A stretch of 64,000 nucleotides of DNA from NCBI RefSeq assembly GCF_000717335.1, contig NZ_JNYZ01000009.1, forward strand, positions 1 to 64,000, written 5' to 3'. Made by a program: the position numbers and the translations under genes. Under the pieces are notes generated by a model. That model saw only the letters and a list, made by a program, of their open reading frames with translations. It was not told where the DNA came from and made no database searches. This stretch comes from Amycolatopsis jejuensis (lineage in GTDB: Bacteria; Actinomycetota; Actinomycetes; Mycobacteriales; Pseudonocardiaceae). This document shows positions 50,819-59,983 of the stretch, in pieces. The number at the start of each line of letters is the position of its first letter. The first letter of the stretch is position 1.

Positions 50819-52660
50819 ATGGGCCACTACAAGAGCAACGTCCGAGACCTGGAGTTCAACCTCTTCGAGGTGCTCGGCGTGCAGGACCGGCTCGGCAACG
50901 GCGTGCTCGCCGAGTCGGACGAGGAGACCGCCCGCGGCGTGCTGTCCGAGCTGAACAACCTCGCCATCGGCCCGCTGGCCGAGTCCTACGCCGACGCGGA
51001 CCGCAACCCGCCGGTGTACGACCCCAAGACGTTCAGCGTGACGATCCCCGAGTCGTTCAAGAAGAGCTACCGCGCCCTCGTCGACGGCGAGTGGTGGCGG
51101 CTGGGCCTCACCAACGAGCTGGGCGGCTTCGGCCTGCCCCCGACGGTGCAGTGGGCCGCCGCCGAGCTGATCCTCGGGGCGAACGCGCCGCTGTTCATGT
51201 ACCTGGCGGGCCCGAACTTCGCCATGATCATGGACAAGAACGGCACCGAGGAGCAGAAGCGCTGGGCGCGGCTGATGATCGAGCGCGGCTGGGGCGCCAC
51301 GATGGTGCTCACCGAGCCGGACGCCGGGTCGGACGTCGGCGCGGGCCGCACCAAGGCCGTCAAGCAGGAGGACGGTTCCTGGCACCTCGACGGCGTCAAG
51401 CGCTTCATCACGTCGGCCGAGAACGACATGGTCGAAAACATCATGCACCTGGTGCTCGCGCGGCCGGAGGGGCCCGGGATCGAGACGAAGCCGGGTACCA
51501 AGGGTCTTTCGCTTTTCCTCGTGCCGAAGTACCACTTCGACACGGAAACCGGCGAAGTCGGCGAGCGCAACGGCGCTTTCGTGACGAACATCGAGCACAA
51601 GATGGGCATCAAGGTGTCCACCACCTGCGAGCTCACCTTCGGCCAGCACGGCACGCCCGCCAAGGGCTGGCTGCTCGGCGAGGTGCACGACGGCATCGCG
51701 CAAATGTTCCAGGTCATCGAGTACGCGCGGATGATGGTCGGCACCAAGGCCATCGCCACGCTGTCCACCGGTTACCTCAACGCGCTCGAGTACGCCAAGG
51801 AGCGCGTGCAGGGCGCTGACCTGCCGAACATGCTCAACAAGGCCGCGCCGCGCGTCACCATCACGCACCACCCGGACGTACGCCGGTCGCTGATGCTGCA
51901 GAAGGCGTACGCCGAGGGTCTGCGCGCGATTTACCTGTACACGGCGTCGTTCCAGGACCAGCTGTGGACACAAGACGGCGACGAGGCGGCGCTGAAGCTG
52001 GCCCACGGCGTCAACGACCTGCTGCTGCCGATCGTCAAGGGCGTCGGGTCGGAGCGGGCCACCGAGCAGCTCGTGCAGTCGCTGCAGACGCTGGGCGGTT
52101 CCGGCTTCCTGCAGGACTACCCGATCGAGCAGTACATCCGCGACGCGAAGATCGACTCGCTGTACGAGGGCACCACGGCCATCCAGTCGATGGACTTCTT
52201 CTTCCGGAAGATCGTCCGCGACAAGGGCGCTTCGATTGCGTTCGTCGCCGGGGAGATCACGAAGTTCCTCGAAGCCGAATCCGCTCCCCGGCTCAAGAAC
52301 GAGCGGGCGCTGCTCAAGCAGGCGCTCGAGGACACCCAGGGCATGCTCGGCGCGCTGATCGGGTACCTGACGTCGGCGCAGGAGGACCCGCAGAACATCA
52401 ACAAGGCAGGTCAGCACACCGTGCGGCTGCTGATGTCGGTCGGTGACCTGCTGGTCGGCTGGAAGCTGTTGCAGGCGGCGGAGATCGCGCTGACCAAGCT
52501 GGACAACGGCGCGTCGGCCAAGGACAAGCCGTTCTACGAGGGCAAGCTCGCGGTCGCGTCGTTCTTCGCGAAGAGCGTGCTGCCCGAGCTCACCGCGCGC
52601 CGCGCCATCGTGGAAGCCGCGGACAACGCGCTCATGGACGTGGCCGAAGCCGCGTTCTGA
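50819..52660 (+). CDS. fadE5: Acyl-CoA dehydrogenase FadE5
   Basis: 613 residues, closely resembling mycobacterial FadE5 (Rv0244c, 611 residues) from the first residues ([20 protein letters not shown]) to the last (VAEAAF). FAD- and substrate-contact blocks include [52 protein letters not shown] and YEGTTAIQ. It oxidises acyl-CoA to enoyl-CoA, the first step of beta-oxidation. In mycobacteria it sits beside fadA2; here it is 49 kb away but has two copies of the same operator. Ends in a strong terminator. Confidence 0.96.
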   Translation: MGHYKSNVRDLEFNLFEVLGVQDRLGNGVLAESDEETARGVLSELNNLAIGPLAESYADADRNPPVYDPKTFSVTIPESFKKSYRALVDGEWWRLGLTNELGGFGLPPTVQWAAAELILGANAPLFMYLAGPNFAMIMDKNGTEEQKRWARLMIERGWGATMVLTEPDAGSDVGAGRTKAVKQEDGSWHLDGVKRFITSAENDMVENIMHLVLARPEGPGIETKPGTKGLSLFLVPKYHFDTETGEVGERNGAFVTNIEHKMGIKVSTTCELTFGQHGTPAKGWLLGEVHDGIAQMFQVIEYARMMVGTKAIATLSTGYLNALEYAKERVQGADLPNMLNKAAPRVTITHHPDVRRSLMLQKAYAEGLRAIYLYTASFQDQLWTQDGDEAALKLAHGVNDLLLPIVKGVGSERATEQLVQSLQTLGGSGFLQDYPIEQYIRDAKIDSLYEGTTAIQSMDFFFRKIVRDKGASIAFVAGEITKFLEAESAPRLKNERALLKQALEDTQGMLGALIGYLTSAQEDPQNINKAGQHTVRLLMSVGDLLVGWKLLQAAEIALTKLDNGASAKDKPFYEGKLAVASFFAKSVLPELTARRAIVEAADNALMDVAEAAF

Positions 52661-52676
52661 TCGTTCCCGGAATGTG

Positions 52677-52706
52677 CCCCCGGTCCGGTATGGACCGGGG
52701 GTTTTT
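52677..52706 (+). terminator. Rho-independent terminator of fadE5
   Basis: Perfect 10-bp arms CCCCCGGTCC (52677-52686) and GGACCGGGGG (52692-52701), a 5-nt loop and a T5 tract: a textbook intrinsic terminator, unusually clear for a high-GC genome. Confidence 0.95.
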
Positions 52707-52824
52707 CCGTATTTCGGCTGGCGGTGCCGTCGTCTGAGCGGTATGCCGGATCCGACGGGTTTGGCTCGCCGCGTGCCGGGTTACCCCCGGCCCGAGCCCA
52801 GCCCCTTCAGCAGAGGAGTTCGCG

Positions 52825-53100
52825 ATGACGGTTTCCGGCATCATCAGCGCCGTCGTGATCGGCCTGATCCTCGGCCTGCTCGGCAAGCTCGTCGCGCCGG
52901 GGAAGCAGGCCATTCCCATCTGGCTCACGATCATCGTGGGCATCGTCGCGGCGTTCGTCGGCACCGCCATCGCGCGTGGCATCGGCTACGCCGACACCAA
53001 GGGCATCGACTGGCTCGAGATCATCACGCAGGTGGTGCTGGCCGCGATCGGCGTGACACTGGCCGCGAGCCTCTGGGGAAGGCGGCAGGTGAAGTCGTAG
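52825..53100 (+). CDS. GlsB/YeaQ/YmgE family stress-response membrane protein
   Basis: 91 residues, three hydrophobic segments (IISAVVIGLILGLLGKLV, WLTIIVGIVAAFVGTAIA, EIITQVVLAAIGVTLAAS) with the Gly-rich transglycosylase-associated-protein pattern. A small stress-induced membrane protein of unknown mechanism. AGAGGAG precedes the start. Confidence 0.9.
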   Translation: MTVSGIISAVVIGLILGLLGKLVAPGKQAIPIWLTIIVGIVAAFVGTAIARGIGYADTKGIDWLEIITQVVLAAIGVTLAASLWGRRQVKS

Positions 53101-53104
53101 CCGC

Positions 53105-53635
53105 TCAGTCGTCGAGTTCGGGTTCGAGCAGGCTCATCAGGTACATATCGTGGTATTTGCCGTCGCTGCCGCGGAAACATTCGCGGTGGCGGCCGTCTTC
53201 CACGAATCCCGCTTTGCGGTACACGTGCCGAGCCCGCTCGTTCTCGGCGACGACCCACAGCGCGATGAGGTGCAGGCGCATCACGTTGAACCCGTAGCGG
53301 CACAGGAGTTTGAGCGCTTCGGTGCCGTACCCGCCGTCCCAGTGGCCGGTCTCGCCGATGTAGATGTCCAGCTCGGCGCGACCGTCCTCCGGGCGGGCGT
53401 CCCGCAGGTCGGTCACGCCGATGAGCTTGCCCTCGGCGACGGTTTCGATACCGAGCACGACCTCGCCGTAAGTGTTGGGTTTCCGTTCCTCACACCGTTT
53501 CCGCACCTGCGCGAGCGAACGCGGGTGGTCGTTGTTCATCCACCGGCCGACGTCCGGGTCGTGGATCCACCGGTACAGCGATTCGGCGTCCTCCGGTTCG
53601 AGCGCGCGCAACCGCACCAGCTTCCCCGTGAGCAT
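53105..53635 (-). CDS. GNAT-family acetyltransferase (RimJ/RimL-like)
   Basis: 176 residues: LVRLRALEPEDAESLYRWIHD opening, IYIGETGHWDGGYGTEALKLLCRYGF acetyl-CoA-binding motif A, and ARHVYRKAGFVEDGRHRE motif B. It N-acetylates an unknown amine or protein N-terminus. The stop lies 4 bp from the convergent GlsB gene. Confidence 0.88.
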   Translation of the reverse strand: MLTGKLVRLRALEPEDAESLYRWIHDPDVGRWMNNDHPRSLAQVRKRCEERKPNTYGEVVLGIETVAEGKLIGVTDLRDARPEDGRAELDIYIGETGHWDGGYGTEALKLLCRYGFNVMRLHLIALWVVAENERARHVYRKAGFVEDGRHRECFRGSDGKYHDMYLMSLLEPELDD

Positions 53636-53645
53636 CCGCTCCCCC

Positions 53646-54023
53646 TCATTCTCGTTTCAGCATCAGGAAATCCGTGACCCCGACGAGCCCGAGGAACTGG
53701 CGCACCCCGGGCGGCATCGGCCGGCGAGTCTCATCATGCACGAGTTCTGGATCATGCACGCGGTATTTACGGCCGCGCGTGATGATCTCCGCGCCCCCCG
53801 CCGCGAAGACGTTGCGCACCCAGTCCGTGTCGGGACCGTAGGTCAGCGCGACGACAAACCCGTCCGCCGAGCGGAAGATGTTGAGCGGCGTGCGGAACTC
53901 CTTCCCGGACCGCCGTCCGCGATGGATGAGCACCCCGAACCCGGGCAGCTTGTCGGCAACGGGCTTCGTGACCCGGTTCGTGACCACGCGGTTGAACCGG
54001 GCGATACGTTCTGGCAGCACCAT
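53646..54023 (-). CDS. Deazaflavin (F420)-dependent nitroreductase family protein
   Basis: 125 residues from the ATG at 54023. The Ddn-like pattern is FNRVVTNRVTKPVADKLPGFGVLIHRGRRSGKEFRTPLNIF, ALTYGPDTDWVRNVFAAGGAEI and a C-terminal FLMLKRE. Such split-barrel enzymes use F420H2 to reduce quinones or nitro compounds; substrate unknown. It lies 10 bp from the GNAT gene on the same strand. Confidence 0.85.
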   Translation of the reverse strand: MVLPERIARFNRVVTNRVTKPVADKLPGFGVLIHRGRRSGKEFRTPLNIFRSADGFVVALTYGPDTDWVRNVFAAGGAEIITRGRKYRVHDPELVHDETRRPMPPGVRQFLGLVGVTDFLMLKRE

Positions 54024-54096
54024 GGAAGCAGCGTAATCCAACAGCTGTGGAATTTCCTGCCGAGAAGTTGTCGGGGTCGTCTGGTGTGATGTCGGG

Positions 54097-54762
54097 GTGA
54101 CCGCATGGAATTCGTCCGGGCAGTGGCCGCTGAGGCAGCACCCGGAATCGACGGTGATCATCTCCCACGACCTGATCGACCACCCGGACCGGCTGGCCTT
54201 CGCCGTCCTCGGCGATGACGACGACTGGTTCATCAGCAACGGCGCGGAATTCTCCGACGACATGGAGGTGAACCGCCAGCTGTTCGGCGCATTGAGCCTA
54301 CGCGAGGCGGTCGTTTTGTTACCCCATCTCGCAGCGCTGGCCGACGTCCCGTCCGGCATGGCCGCCGACTGGGACAGGCCTCGGGTGACTTGGCTGCTGA
54401 GCTCGGTGTCCGACTCGGATGATGTGGATTCCGACGTCGCGGTCCGCCAGGCGCGGGAGGCGGCGTGGACGTACTCCGGGTCGCCGATGGATGAAGTCCA
54501 GCTGAGCACGGCGTTGACGGAGATCGGCGCCGGCCCGGACGCGCCTTTCCGCGCGGTCCGCCAGGTGGTGCGCGAACTGGACGGGACCTGGCTGTTCGTC
54601 GGGTTCGAGGTCCCGGAGGCCTCGAATTTCGAAGTGGAGGGCTTGGAATTGGGTCACGTGGCCCGGCTGTATCCGGACGTGACAACGGTTCTGAAAGCGG
54701 CGCCGGGCCAGGTTTTCGACCGAGCGGAGCCGGGCGCGGTGTGGGAATTGGTGGAGGGGTGA
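54097..54762 (+). CDS. Hypothetical protein
   Basis: 221 residues from a GTG start. It is acidic and contains short blocks such as LAFAVLGDDDDWFISNGAEF, LREAVVLLPHLAALADVP and DGTWLFVGFEVPEA. No family or catalytic motif is recognised. It overlaps the following frameshifted gene by 4 bp (GTGA), suggesting they were one operon. Confidence 0.6.
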   Translation: MTAWNSSGQWPLRQHPESTVIISHDLIDHPDRLAFAVLGDDDDWFISNGAEFSDDMEVNRQLFGALSLREAVVLLPHLAALADVPSGMAADWDRPRVTWLLSSVSDSDDVDSDVAVRQAREAAWTYSGSPMDEVQLSTALTEIGAGPDAPFRAVRQVVRELDGTWLFVGFEVPEASNFEVEGLELGHVARLYPDVTTVLKAAPGQVFDRAEPGAVWELVEG

Positions 54763-55048
54763 CTTCGAAGGCCGAACGACGTGCGGCTCGCGAGAAAGTG
54801 GCTGCCTATCACGAAGAACAACTTGGTGCGCTGATCAGGCGAGTAGCCGATGCGATCGAGCACCATCGCACCGGCCGGCTGGATGCATTCGAGGTCGACC
54901 AGGTCATCCACCACTACCAACGATCGGCTGGTGGACATTCTGCGGCGAATCCGGAGCGCAGGTCGAACACGCTGCCTTTCTGTTGGGGCAGATGGCAGAA
55001 GACGGAACAACGATCGACTGGTGGGAACGCGGCGAGCGTCGTCGGTAA
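54759..55048 (+). pseudogene. Frameshifted small conserved actinobacterial gene
   Basis: The frame starts as MTSKAERRAAREKVAAYHEEQ...LDAFEVDQVIHHYQRSAGG, then continues in another frame as WTFCGESGAQVEHAAFLLGQMAEDGTTIDWWERGERRR and a TAA stop at 55046-55048. The family normally reads RAAGELWKFC at the junction, so about 7 nt (the GEL-W region, near 54930) appear deleted. Either a recent pseudogene or a sequencing error. Confidence 0.75.
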
Positions 55049-55088
55049 CTGTCACGCGCCGTCTTCGCCCGTTATTCGGAAAGGCCGA

Positions 55089-55487
55089 TCAGCAGCGCGG
55101 ATCGCCGCCCATTCGCCAGTTGATGACCTCGGGCCGGTCGAAGCTGCCGCACACCACCGACTGGGTGCCGCCGTCAAAAATGGTATAGACATTGTCCGGA
55201 GTGGTCTTCACGGTATTGCCGGACTTGAACTCCACGGCGAAATTCTTGCCGACCGGACCTTGAATGGTGTCCGAACACCCGCTCGACACAGCATTGGTGG
55301 ACGGCCCATTGGGAATGAAGGCCCGAACGGTGAAGTCCCCACCGGCAACCTTGCAGACCTGAAGCCCCTGATCACCGGCCGGCGCCGCATTTGCGGTACC
55401 GGCAGCCCCGATAACGGACAATGCACCGATGGCCAGTCCGGCGCCGAGCATTTTCGCGAATCGCGTGGAATAGACTCGTGACATCAT
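55089..55487 (-). CDS. Small secreted protein
   Basis: 132 residues with a Sec signal peptide (MLGAGLAIGALSVIGAAGTANA-A, cleavage about residue 34). The mature part has four Cys (QVCKVAGG, SSGCSDT, SVVCGSF, final RC), probably two disulfides, and is beta-rich. No family recognised. An upstream GAAGG supports the first of two adjacent ATGs. Confidence 0.75.
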   Translation of the reverse strand: MMSRVYSTRFAKMLGAGLAIGALSVIGAAGTANAAPAGDQGLQVCKVAGGDFTVRAFIPNGPSTNAVSSGCSDTIQGPVGKNFAVEFKSGNTVKTTPDNVYTIFDGGTQSVVCGSFDRPEVINWRMGGDPRC

Positions 55488-55745
55488 CGGCGGTACCTTC
55501 GATTTCTCGAATAGCAGGTAATGTTTCTGTCACGCCGACCGTACGCGTCACACCATTGTCTCGCCGGGCGCACAGGACATCTTGCCCGTTCAGGTTGTCG
55601 CGGATGCACGATAACGCCTTGGGTAAAAGACCGGGTTGTGGGCAATCAAACCAGGGTATTCGGCTTTGGGAACCAGCGGTGCGGGCGGAAGTGTTTCTCC
55701 GACCTGCGGTCGAGCAGGTAGCGGAGCCTTGGCGGCCGGAGCACC

Positions 55746-56063
55746 TCACCCGCGTGGCTGCCGTCGGAGGGCGAGGGCGGTTTGACGAATCCGCGTCCGG
55801 AGGCCATCGAGCTGCCGGTTGACGTCATCGACGTCGCTGAGGGTGACTCGGTGCCCGTTGAGGGGATGGATGAGCAGGTCGTTGAAGCTGCCCATGCCGC
55901 CGTATGCACCCAGGACTCGGGTGAGGCAATGCGCATCGCTGTTGGCGATATCGGTCCTTACGGCACTGGCCCATCGCGTCCAGTGTTGCTCGTCGACGCG
56001 CTCGAAGAGTACGAGCAATGCATCGATGTCGGCGGCCAGTTCGCCGATGGGGTCGGATGCCAT
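55746..56063 (-). CDS. Hypothetical protein, DUF6966-like
   Basis: 105 residues: IDALLVLFERVDEQHWTRWASAVRTDI, then VLGAYGGMGSFNDLLIHPLNGHRVT and a C-terminal helix RQLDGLRTRIRQTALAL. The GxFND...L pattern recalls DUF6966 proteins; function unknown. The family match is from memory. Confidence 0.6.
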   Translation of the reverse strand: MASDPIGELAADIDALLVLFERVDEQHWTRWASAVRTDIANSDAHCLTRVLGAYGGMGSFNDLLIHPLNGHRVTLSDVDDVNRQLDGLRTRIRQTALALRRQPRG

Positions 56064-56216
56064 GGACTTACGGTGGCATGGAAGCCAGGCAAGTCAACGG
56101 TCCCACGGCGTGAAGAAAGAACGCGGAAATACAGTCGTCGACCGATGTCCATAATATCCAGGAGGGTTACTTCCCTGCCGGGAAAGCCCGGTCTGAACAG
56201 TGCAAGCAATTCTGAG

Positions 56217-56287
56217 AGCGGATGACGGGAATCGAACCCGCGTATTCAGCTTGGGAAGCTGATGTTCTACCATTGAACTACATCCGC
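56217..56287 (-). tRNA. tRNA-Gly, anticodon CCC
   Basis: On the minus strand from 56287: acceptor GCGGATG pairs with CATCCGC; D-arm GTTC/GAAC; anticodon stem TCAGC/GCTGA with loop TTCCCAA, giving anticodon CCC at 34-36; T-arm GCGGG-TTCGATT-CCCGT. The discriminator is T and CCA is not encoded. It lies close to dcd, upstream of the MpaB gene. Confidence 0.95.
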
Positions 56288-56363
56288 AACGCGAAGCTCA
56301 GCATACACAACCCCGCCGTCCCCCTGTCCACTGGGGCGCGCCTTGACGCCTCCGCCAGCAAGT

Positions 56364-56379
56364 GACAACACTTGTTGTC
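56364..56379. promoter_or_regulatory. Palindrome upstream of the MpaB-type gene
   Basis: Arms GACAACA (56364-56370) and TGTTGTC (56373-56379) with a 2-bp centre, 28 bp upstream of the oxygenase start codon. A probable operator for an unlinked repressor. Confidence 0.6.
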
Positions 56380-56407
56380 GAACCAAGGGTGCCGCAGGAG
56401 GTGTGTG

Positions 56408-57559
56408 ATGGACGACCCCGTGTTGTTCAGGCAAGGCGGATTCCGGCTGGCTGCCCGCAGGCAAGGCCGCCGGGCCGATGAGGCGCAGGTCGCGCGGCTC
56501 CGGGAGTTTGCGCAGCGGCAGGACGACCTCGCCGATGCCGTCGTCGACTGGTTGCACACAACCGCAGGCGACCAAGCCCAACTCGACCAAGCCCTCGCCG
56601 GAGCGAAGGACATCCCGCCGCAGCTCCAACCCTTCATCCGCCACGTCGAAGCCACCCCCTACTGGGTCGACCCCGAACGCCTCGACCGCGGCGCCCGGGC
56701 CATCACCCGCGCCGGGCTGCTCGGCCTCTTTCCCCTCGGCGACATGTCCCTGATGGGCGGTTACCTCGCCTCCCGCGCGACGAAATCCCTGGTCGGCACC
56801 GGCGAGATCGAGTACCGCGCCACCCGGCGGCTCGTCGAGACCGCCACCTGGTGGATCGACGTCACCACCCCGGGCGCGATGGTCCGTCACGGCACCGGTT
56901 ACCAGGCTGCCCTCCGGATCCGGCTCGTGCACGCGCACGTCCGGCGCGCGATGAACAACCGGCCCGACTGGGATTACGCGCGCTGGGACCGGCCGATCAA
57001 CCAGGTCCAGACGGTCGGCACCCTGCTCCTGTTTTCCCTGGTCTACGTCTTCGGCACGCAGCTTCTCGGCCTCCGCTACTCGGCCCGCGAGAAGGCCGAC
57101 ATCCTGCACCTCTGGCGCTACATCGGCTGGCTGATGGGCGTCGCCGAGGAGCTGCTGCCCGCCGACGAGGACGACGCCTGGCGCCTGTTGTGGCTGCTCG
57201 CCGCCACCGAGTTCATCCCGGACGACGATTCGAAACGCCTGGCTCGCGCGCTCGTCGAGAGCCACACGGCGATCGGCGAAGGGCGTGGGGCGGCCGGGAA
57301 GGTGCTGGCGCAGGTCAACGTCCGGGTGCATGCCGCGATCAGCCGGCTCGTGCTCGGCCGCGACAACGCCGACTTCCTCGAACTTCCCGACGACCCGGTC
57401 GTGCAGGCTGCCGTGCTCGCGGCGGCCGGGGTCAACTATGCGGCCGAGACGGTGCGGCAGTTCGTGCCCGGCGCGACCGCGGTGCAGGAGGCGCTCGGCG
57501 CGTTCGGCAGGCGCCGTTACCTGCAGCGGATGAACTCGGTGTTCGGCCGGGCAGCCTGA
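56408..57559 (+). CDS. MpaB/DUF2236-type oxygenase-like protein
   Basis: 383 residues from the ATG at 56408 with GGAGG upstream. The MpaB/rubber-oxygenase-like pattern is TRAGLLGLFPLGDMSLMGGYLAS, a conserved RLVETATWWIDVTTPGAM segment with the following RHGTGYQAALRIRLVHAHVRR, and NQVQTVGTLLLFSLVY with IGWLMGVAEELLPADEDDAW. The His and Arg residues of RIRLVHAHVRR are the likely haem-binding region. It is predicted to oxidise a hydrophobic substrate; the natural substrate is unknown. Confidence 0.85.
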   Translation: MDDPVLFRQGGFRLAARRQGRRADEAQVARLREFAQRQDDLADAVVDWLHTTAGDQAQLDQALAGAKDIPPQLQPFIRHVEATPYWVDPERLDRGARAITRAGLLGLFPLGDMSLMGGYLASRATKSLVGTGEIEYRATRRLVETATWWIDVTTPGAMVRHGTGYQAALRIRLVHAHVRRAMNNRPDWDYARWDRPINQVQTVGTLLLFSLVYVFGTQLLGLRYSAREKADILHLWRYIGWLMGVAEELLPADEDDAWRLLWLLAATEFIPDDDSKRLARALVESHTAIGEGRGAAGKVLAQVNVRVHAAISRLVLGRDNADFLELPDDPVVQAAVLAAAGVNYAAETVRQFVPGATAVQEALGAFGRRRYLQRMNSVFGRAA

Positions 57560-57596
57560 ACCGCGCCCGCGGCGTCGTTCCCGATAGGCTGCATCC

Positions 57597-58178
57597 GTGC
57601 TGCTCAGTGACCGTGACCTCCGCAAAGAGCTCGACGCCGGCCGTCTCGGCATCGACCCCTTCGACCCTGCGATGGTCCAGCCGTCCAGCATCGACGTCCG
57701 GCTCGACCGCTTTTTCCGGGTCTTCGACAACAGCAAGTACACCCACATCGACCCGCAGCTGCAGCAGGACGAGCTGACGTCGCTGGTCGAGAAGGAGGGT
57801 GACGAGCCGTTCGTGCTGCACCCGGGCGAGTTCGTGCTCGGGTCAACGTTCGAGCTGGTCGGGCTTGCCGACGACCTGGCAGGCCGGCTCGAGGGCAAGT
57901 CGTCGCTCGGCAGGCTCGGGCTGCTCACGCACTCCACCGCGGGCTTCATCGACCCCGGATTTTCCGGGCACATCACGCTCGAGCTGTCGAACGTCGCGAA
58001 CCTGCCGATCACGCTGTGGCCGGGGATGAAGATCGGCCAGCTGTGCATTTTCCGGCTGTCCAGCTCGGCGGAGTTCCCGTACGGCTCGAGCGAGGCCGGG
58101 TCCCGCTACCAGGGACAACGCGGGCCGACGCCGAGCCGCGCGTACAAGAACTTCCACCGCGTCGACACCTGGCGCTAG
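57597..58178 (+). CDS. dcd: dCTP deaminase
   Basis: 193 residues from a GTG start. The Dcd pattern [62 protein letters not shown] and QLCIFRL is complete, with the catalytic Glu in [11 protein letters not shown]. It deaminates dCTP to dUTP; the mycobacterial homologue also converts it to dUMP, which this close relative may share. The stop overlaps that of the convergent monooxygenase. Confidence 0.95.
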   Translation: MLLSDRDLRKELDAGRLGIDPFDPAMVQPSSIDVRLDRFFRVFDNSKYTHIDPQLQQDELTSLVEKEGDEPFVLHPGEFVLGSTFELVGLADDLAGRLEGKSSLGRLGLLTHSTAGFIDPGFSGHITLELSNVANLPITLWPGMKIGQLCIFRLSSSAEFPYGSSEAGSRYQGQRGPTPSRAYKNFHRVDTWR

Positions 58179-59377
58179 ACCGGGGAGACCGCGACCGGCG
58201 CCGCCCAGTCGATGCGGTGCTCCCACATGAAGCGGTTCGGGTCGTCGCCGGACGGTTTGCGCAGGGCGCGCGTCATGAAGAAGTCCCGGATGACGCGTCC
58301 GACCGGGCCCGGCGCCTTGGCGTCGCCGTTGCGTTTTCCTTGCGCCACCACGGCTTCCACGCGTTCGCGGCGCAGTGTCTCGAACGCCGTCAGTGCGGCC
58401 GCCGGGTCGGACACGTCGCGCAGGCACTTCGCCATCGTCACCGCATCCTCGATTGCCATCGAAGCTCCCTGACCTGCAGCCGGTGACGTCGCGTGCGCCG
58501 CGTCGCCGATCAGGCCGATCCGGCCGCGGTGCCACACCGGGACGGTCGGGAAGTCGTACGTCGCCCACGGTTCGTAAATGGTCTCGGTCGCTTCGACGAT
58601 CTCGGCCGCGCGGGCGCGGTCGCTGCGGACCAGGTCGAGCAGCCGCGGCCGCCAGCCGGGGCCGCGCATGGTGGCGAGGTCGGATTCGGTCGGTTCGGCG
58701 GCGTGCGGGACGTTCGCGAACCACCAGATCGCACCGTCGGGCGCGATGACGTGCGCGAAGAAAACCTTGTGGCCGAACACCATGTGCAACACGCCGGGTT
58801 CGTCGTCGAGCTTCAAACCGCGCGTGAACCCGCCGGTGTTGAGCAGCGGCACGTATCTCGGTGCGGGTGCGGACGGGTCGATGATCCGGCGGACGGCCGA
58901 CCGCAGGCCGTCGGCGCCGATCAGCAGGTCACCGTCGGTTTTGGTGCGGTCGGCGAACGTCGCGGTGACCCCGGACGACGTCTGCGTGGCGCCCGTCAGC
59001 CGCTTGCCGAACTCCGTGTGCACGCCGCGTCTCGCCGCCTCGTCCCGTAGCGCGACGTACAGGTCCGAGCGCAGGACGGTCTGGCTCACCGTGCCGTCCG
59101 GCAGCGGCCCGCCGAGCGGGAACTCGGTGAGCCGGCGGCCGTTGCCGAGCCCGAGCGTCATCCGCGGGGTATCGAATCCCAGGCTCTTGACCAGCGGTTT
59201 CAACCCTAGTGGCGTGAGTGCGTCGAGGCCGTTGACGGCCAGGGTCAGGAACGCGCCGACGCCCTCCGCGCTGCGGTCGTACGCCTCGTACAGCACCGGT
59301 TCGTGGCCGACTTCGTGCAGCGCGATGGCCGTGATCGCTCCCGCGATGCCCCCGCCTGCGATCAGGACTCGTGCCAT
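58175..59377 (-). CDS. FAD-dependent aromatic-type monooxygenase
   Basis: 400 residues. The FAD-binding GAGIAG-type motif is [14 protein letters not shown] (about 7-20); the second FAD motif [28 protein letters not shown] is near 285-312; [14 protein letters not shown] is the DG motif. This is a class A flavoprotein hydroxylase that typically hydroxylates an aromatic or drug-like substrate. It is divergent from a MarR regulator with a shared operator, so it is probably induced by the substrate. Confidence 0.9.
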   Translation of the reverse strand: MARVLIAGGGIAGAITAIALHEVGHEPVLYEAYDRSAEGVGAFLTLAVNGLDALTPLGLKPLVKSLGFDTPRMTLGLGNGRRLTEFPLGGPLPDGTVSQTVLRSDLYVALRDEAARRGVHTEFGKRLTGATQTSSGVTATFADRTKTDGDLLIGADGLRSAVRRIIDPSAPAPRYVPLLNTGGFTRGLKLDDEPGVLHMVFGHKVFFAHVIAPDGAIWWFANVPHAAEPTESDLATMRGPGWRPRLLDLVRSDRARAAEIVEATETIYEPWATYDFPTVPVWHRGRIGLIGDAAHATSPAAGQGASMAIEDAVTMAKCLRDVSDPAAALTAFETLRRERVEAVVAQGKRNGDAKAPGPVGRVIRDFFMTRALRKPSGDDPNRFMWEHRIDWAAPVAVSPV

Positions 59378-59408
59378 GGTTCGACTCCTCGAATATCTTG
59401 GAAAGTAA

Positions 59409-59426
59409 TTCGTTCTATCGAACTAA
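59409..59426. promoter_or_regulatory. Likely MarR operator
   Basis: GTTC-TATC-GAAC (59412-59423), extended by TT/AA with one mismatched pair, lies in the 72-bp divergent spacer between the monooxygenase and marR genes. AT-rich in a GC-rich setting, typical of a MarR-regulated promoter. Confidence 0.65.
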
Positions 59427-59449
59427 ATAGTCCGCTAGACTCCCCGGCC

Positions 59450-59920
59450 ATGTCAAGCGAACGCGAGGAACTGGTCGCTGAGCTGCTGCTCGGGTCGCGG
59501 GTGCTGTCCACCGAGACGGTCATGTTCCACACCGCCATCGCCGAGCAGCGGGGGCTCTCGACGATCGAGAGCAAGGTGACGGACTACCTCGCCCGGATCG
59601 GCCCGCTCACCCCGAAGGAGCTCGCCGAGTACGCCGGACTCGCGCCCGCGTCGATCACCGCGATGGTCGACCGGCTCGAGCGCAAGGGGATCGTCAGCCG
59701 GGTGCCGCATCCGGACGATCGGCGCAAAATTCTCGTCCAGGTCGATCCGTCGGGGGTCGCACAGGCTGCTCCGCTGTGGGACTACACCGTCGCGGCGATG
59801 CACGAACTGGCCGCCGAGTACTCCGACGAGCAACTCCATACGGTGATCGGGTTCATTCGCCGGGCGGCCGCGATCACCCACGAGTCAACCGTGCGCCTCA
59901 CCGGTCGCTCAGCGGAGTGA
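59450..59920 (+). CDS. MarR-family regulator
   Basis: 156 residues with the winged helix: KVTDYLARIGPLTPKELAEYAGLAPASITAMVDRLERKGIVSRVPHPDDRRKILVQV, the DxRxx wing being diagnostic. It probably represses itself and the divergent monooxygenase gene and is released by an aromatic ligand. Confidence 0.9.
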   Translation: MSSEREELVAELLLGSRVLSTETVMFHTAIAEQRGLSTIESKVTDYLARIGPLTPKELAEYAGLAPASITAMVDRLERKGIVSRVPHPDDRRKILVQVDPSGVAQAAPLWDYTVAAMHELAAEYSDEQLHTVIGFIRRAAAITHESTVRLTGRSAE

Positions 59921-59983
59921 GGTAACCCCACTGCCGGGTAGGAAATCGTCGCGGTGTCACCGGTTGGTGGGAAACTCGCGACC

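Noticed and set aside
49619..52417. A 932-codon minus-strand frame opposite fadE5 and the LuxR gene
   Set aside because: It is a high-GC antisense shadow; the plus-strand proteins are clearly conserved families.
56217..56287. tRNA-Gly as an attachment site for an integrated element
   Set aside because: No integrase, direct repeat of the tRNA 3' end or composition change was seen nearby.
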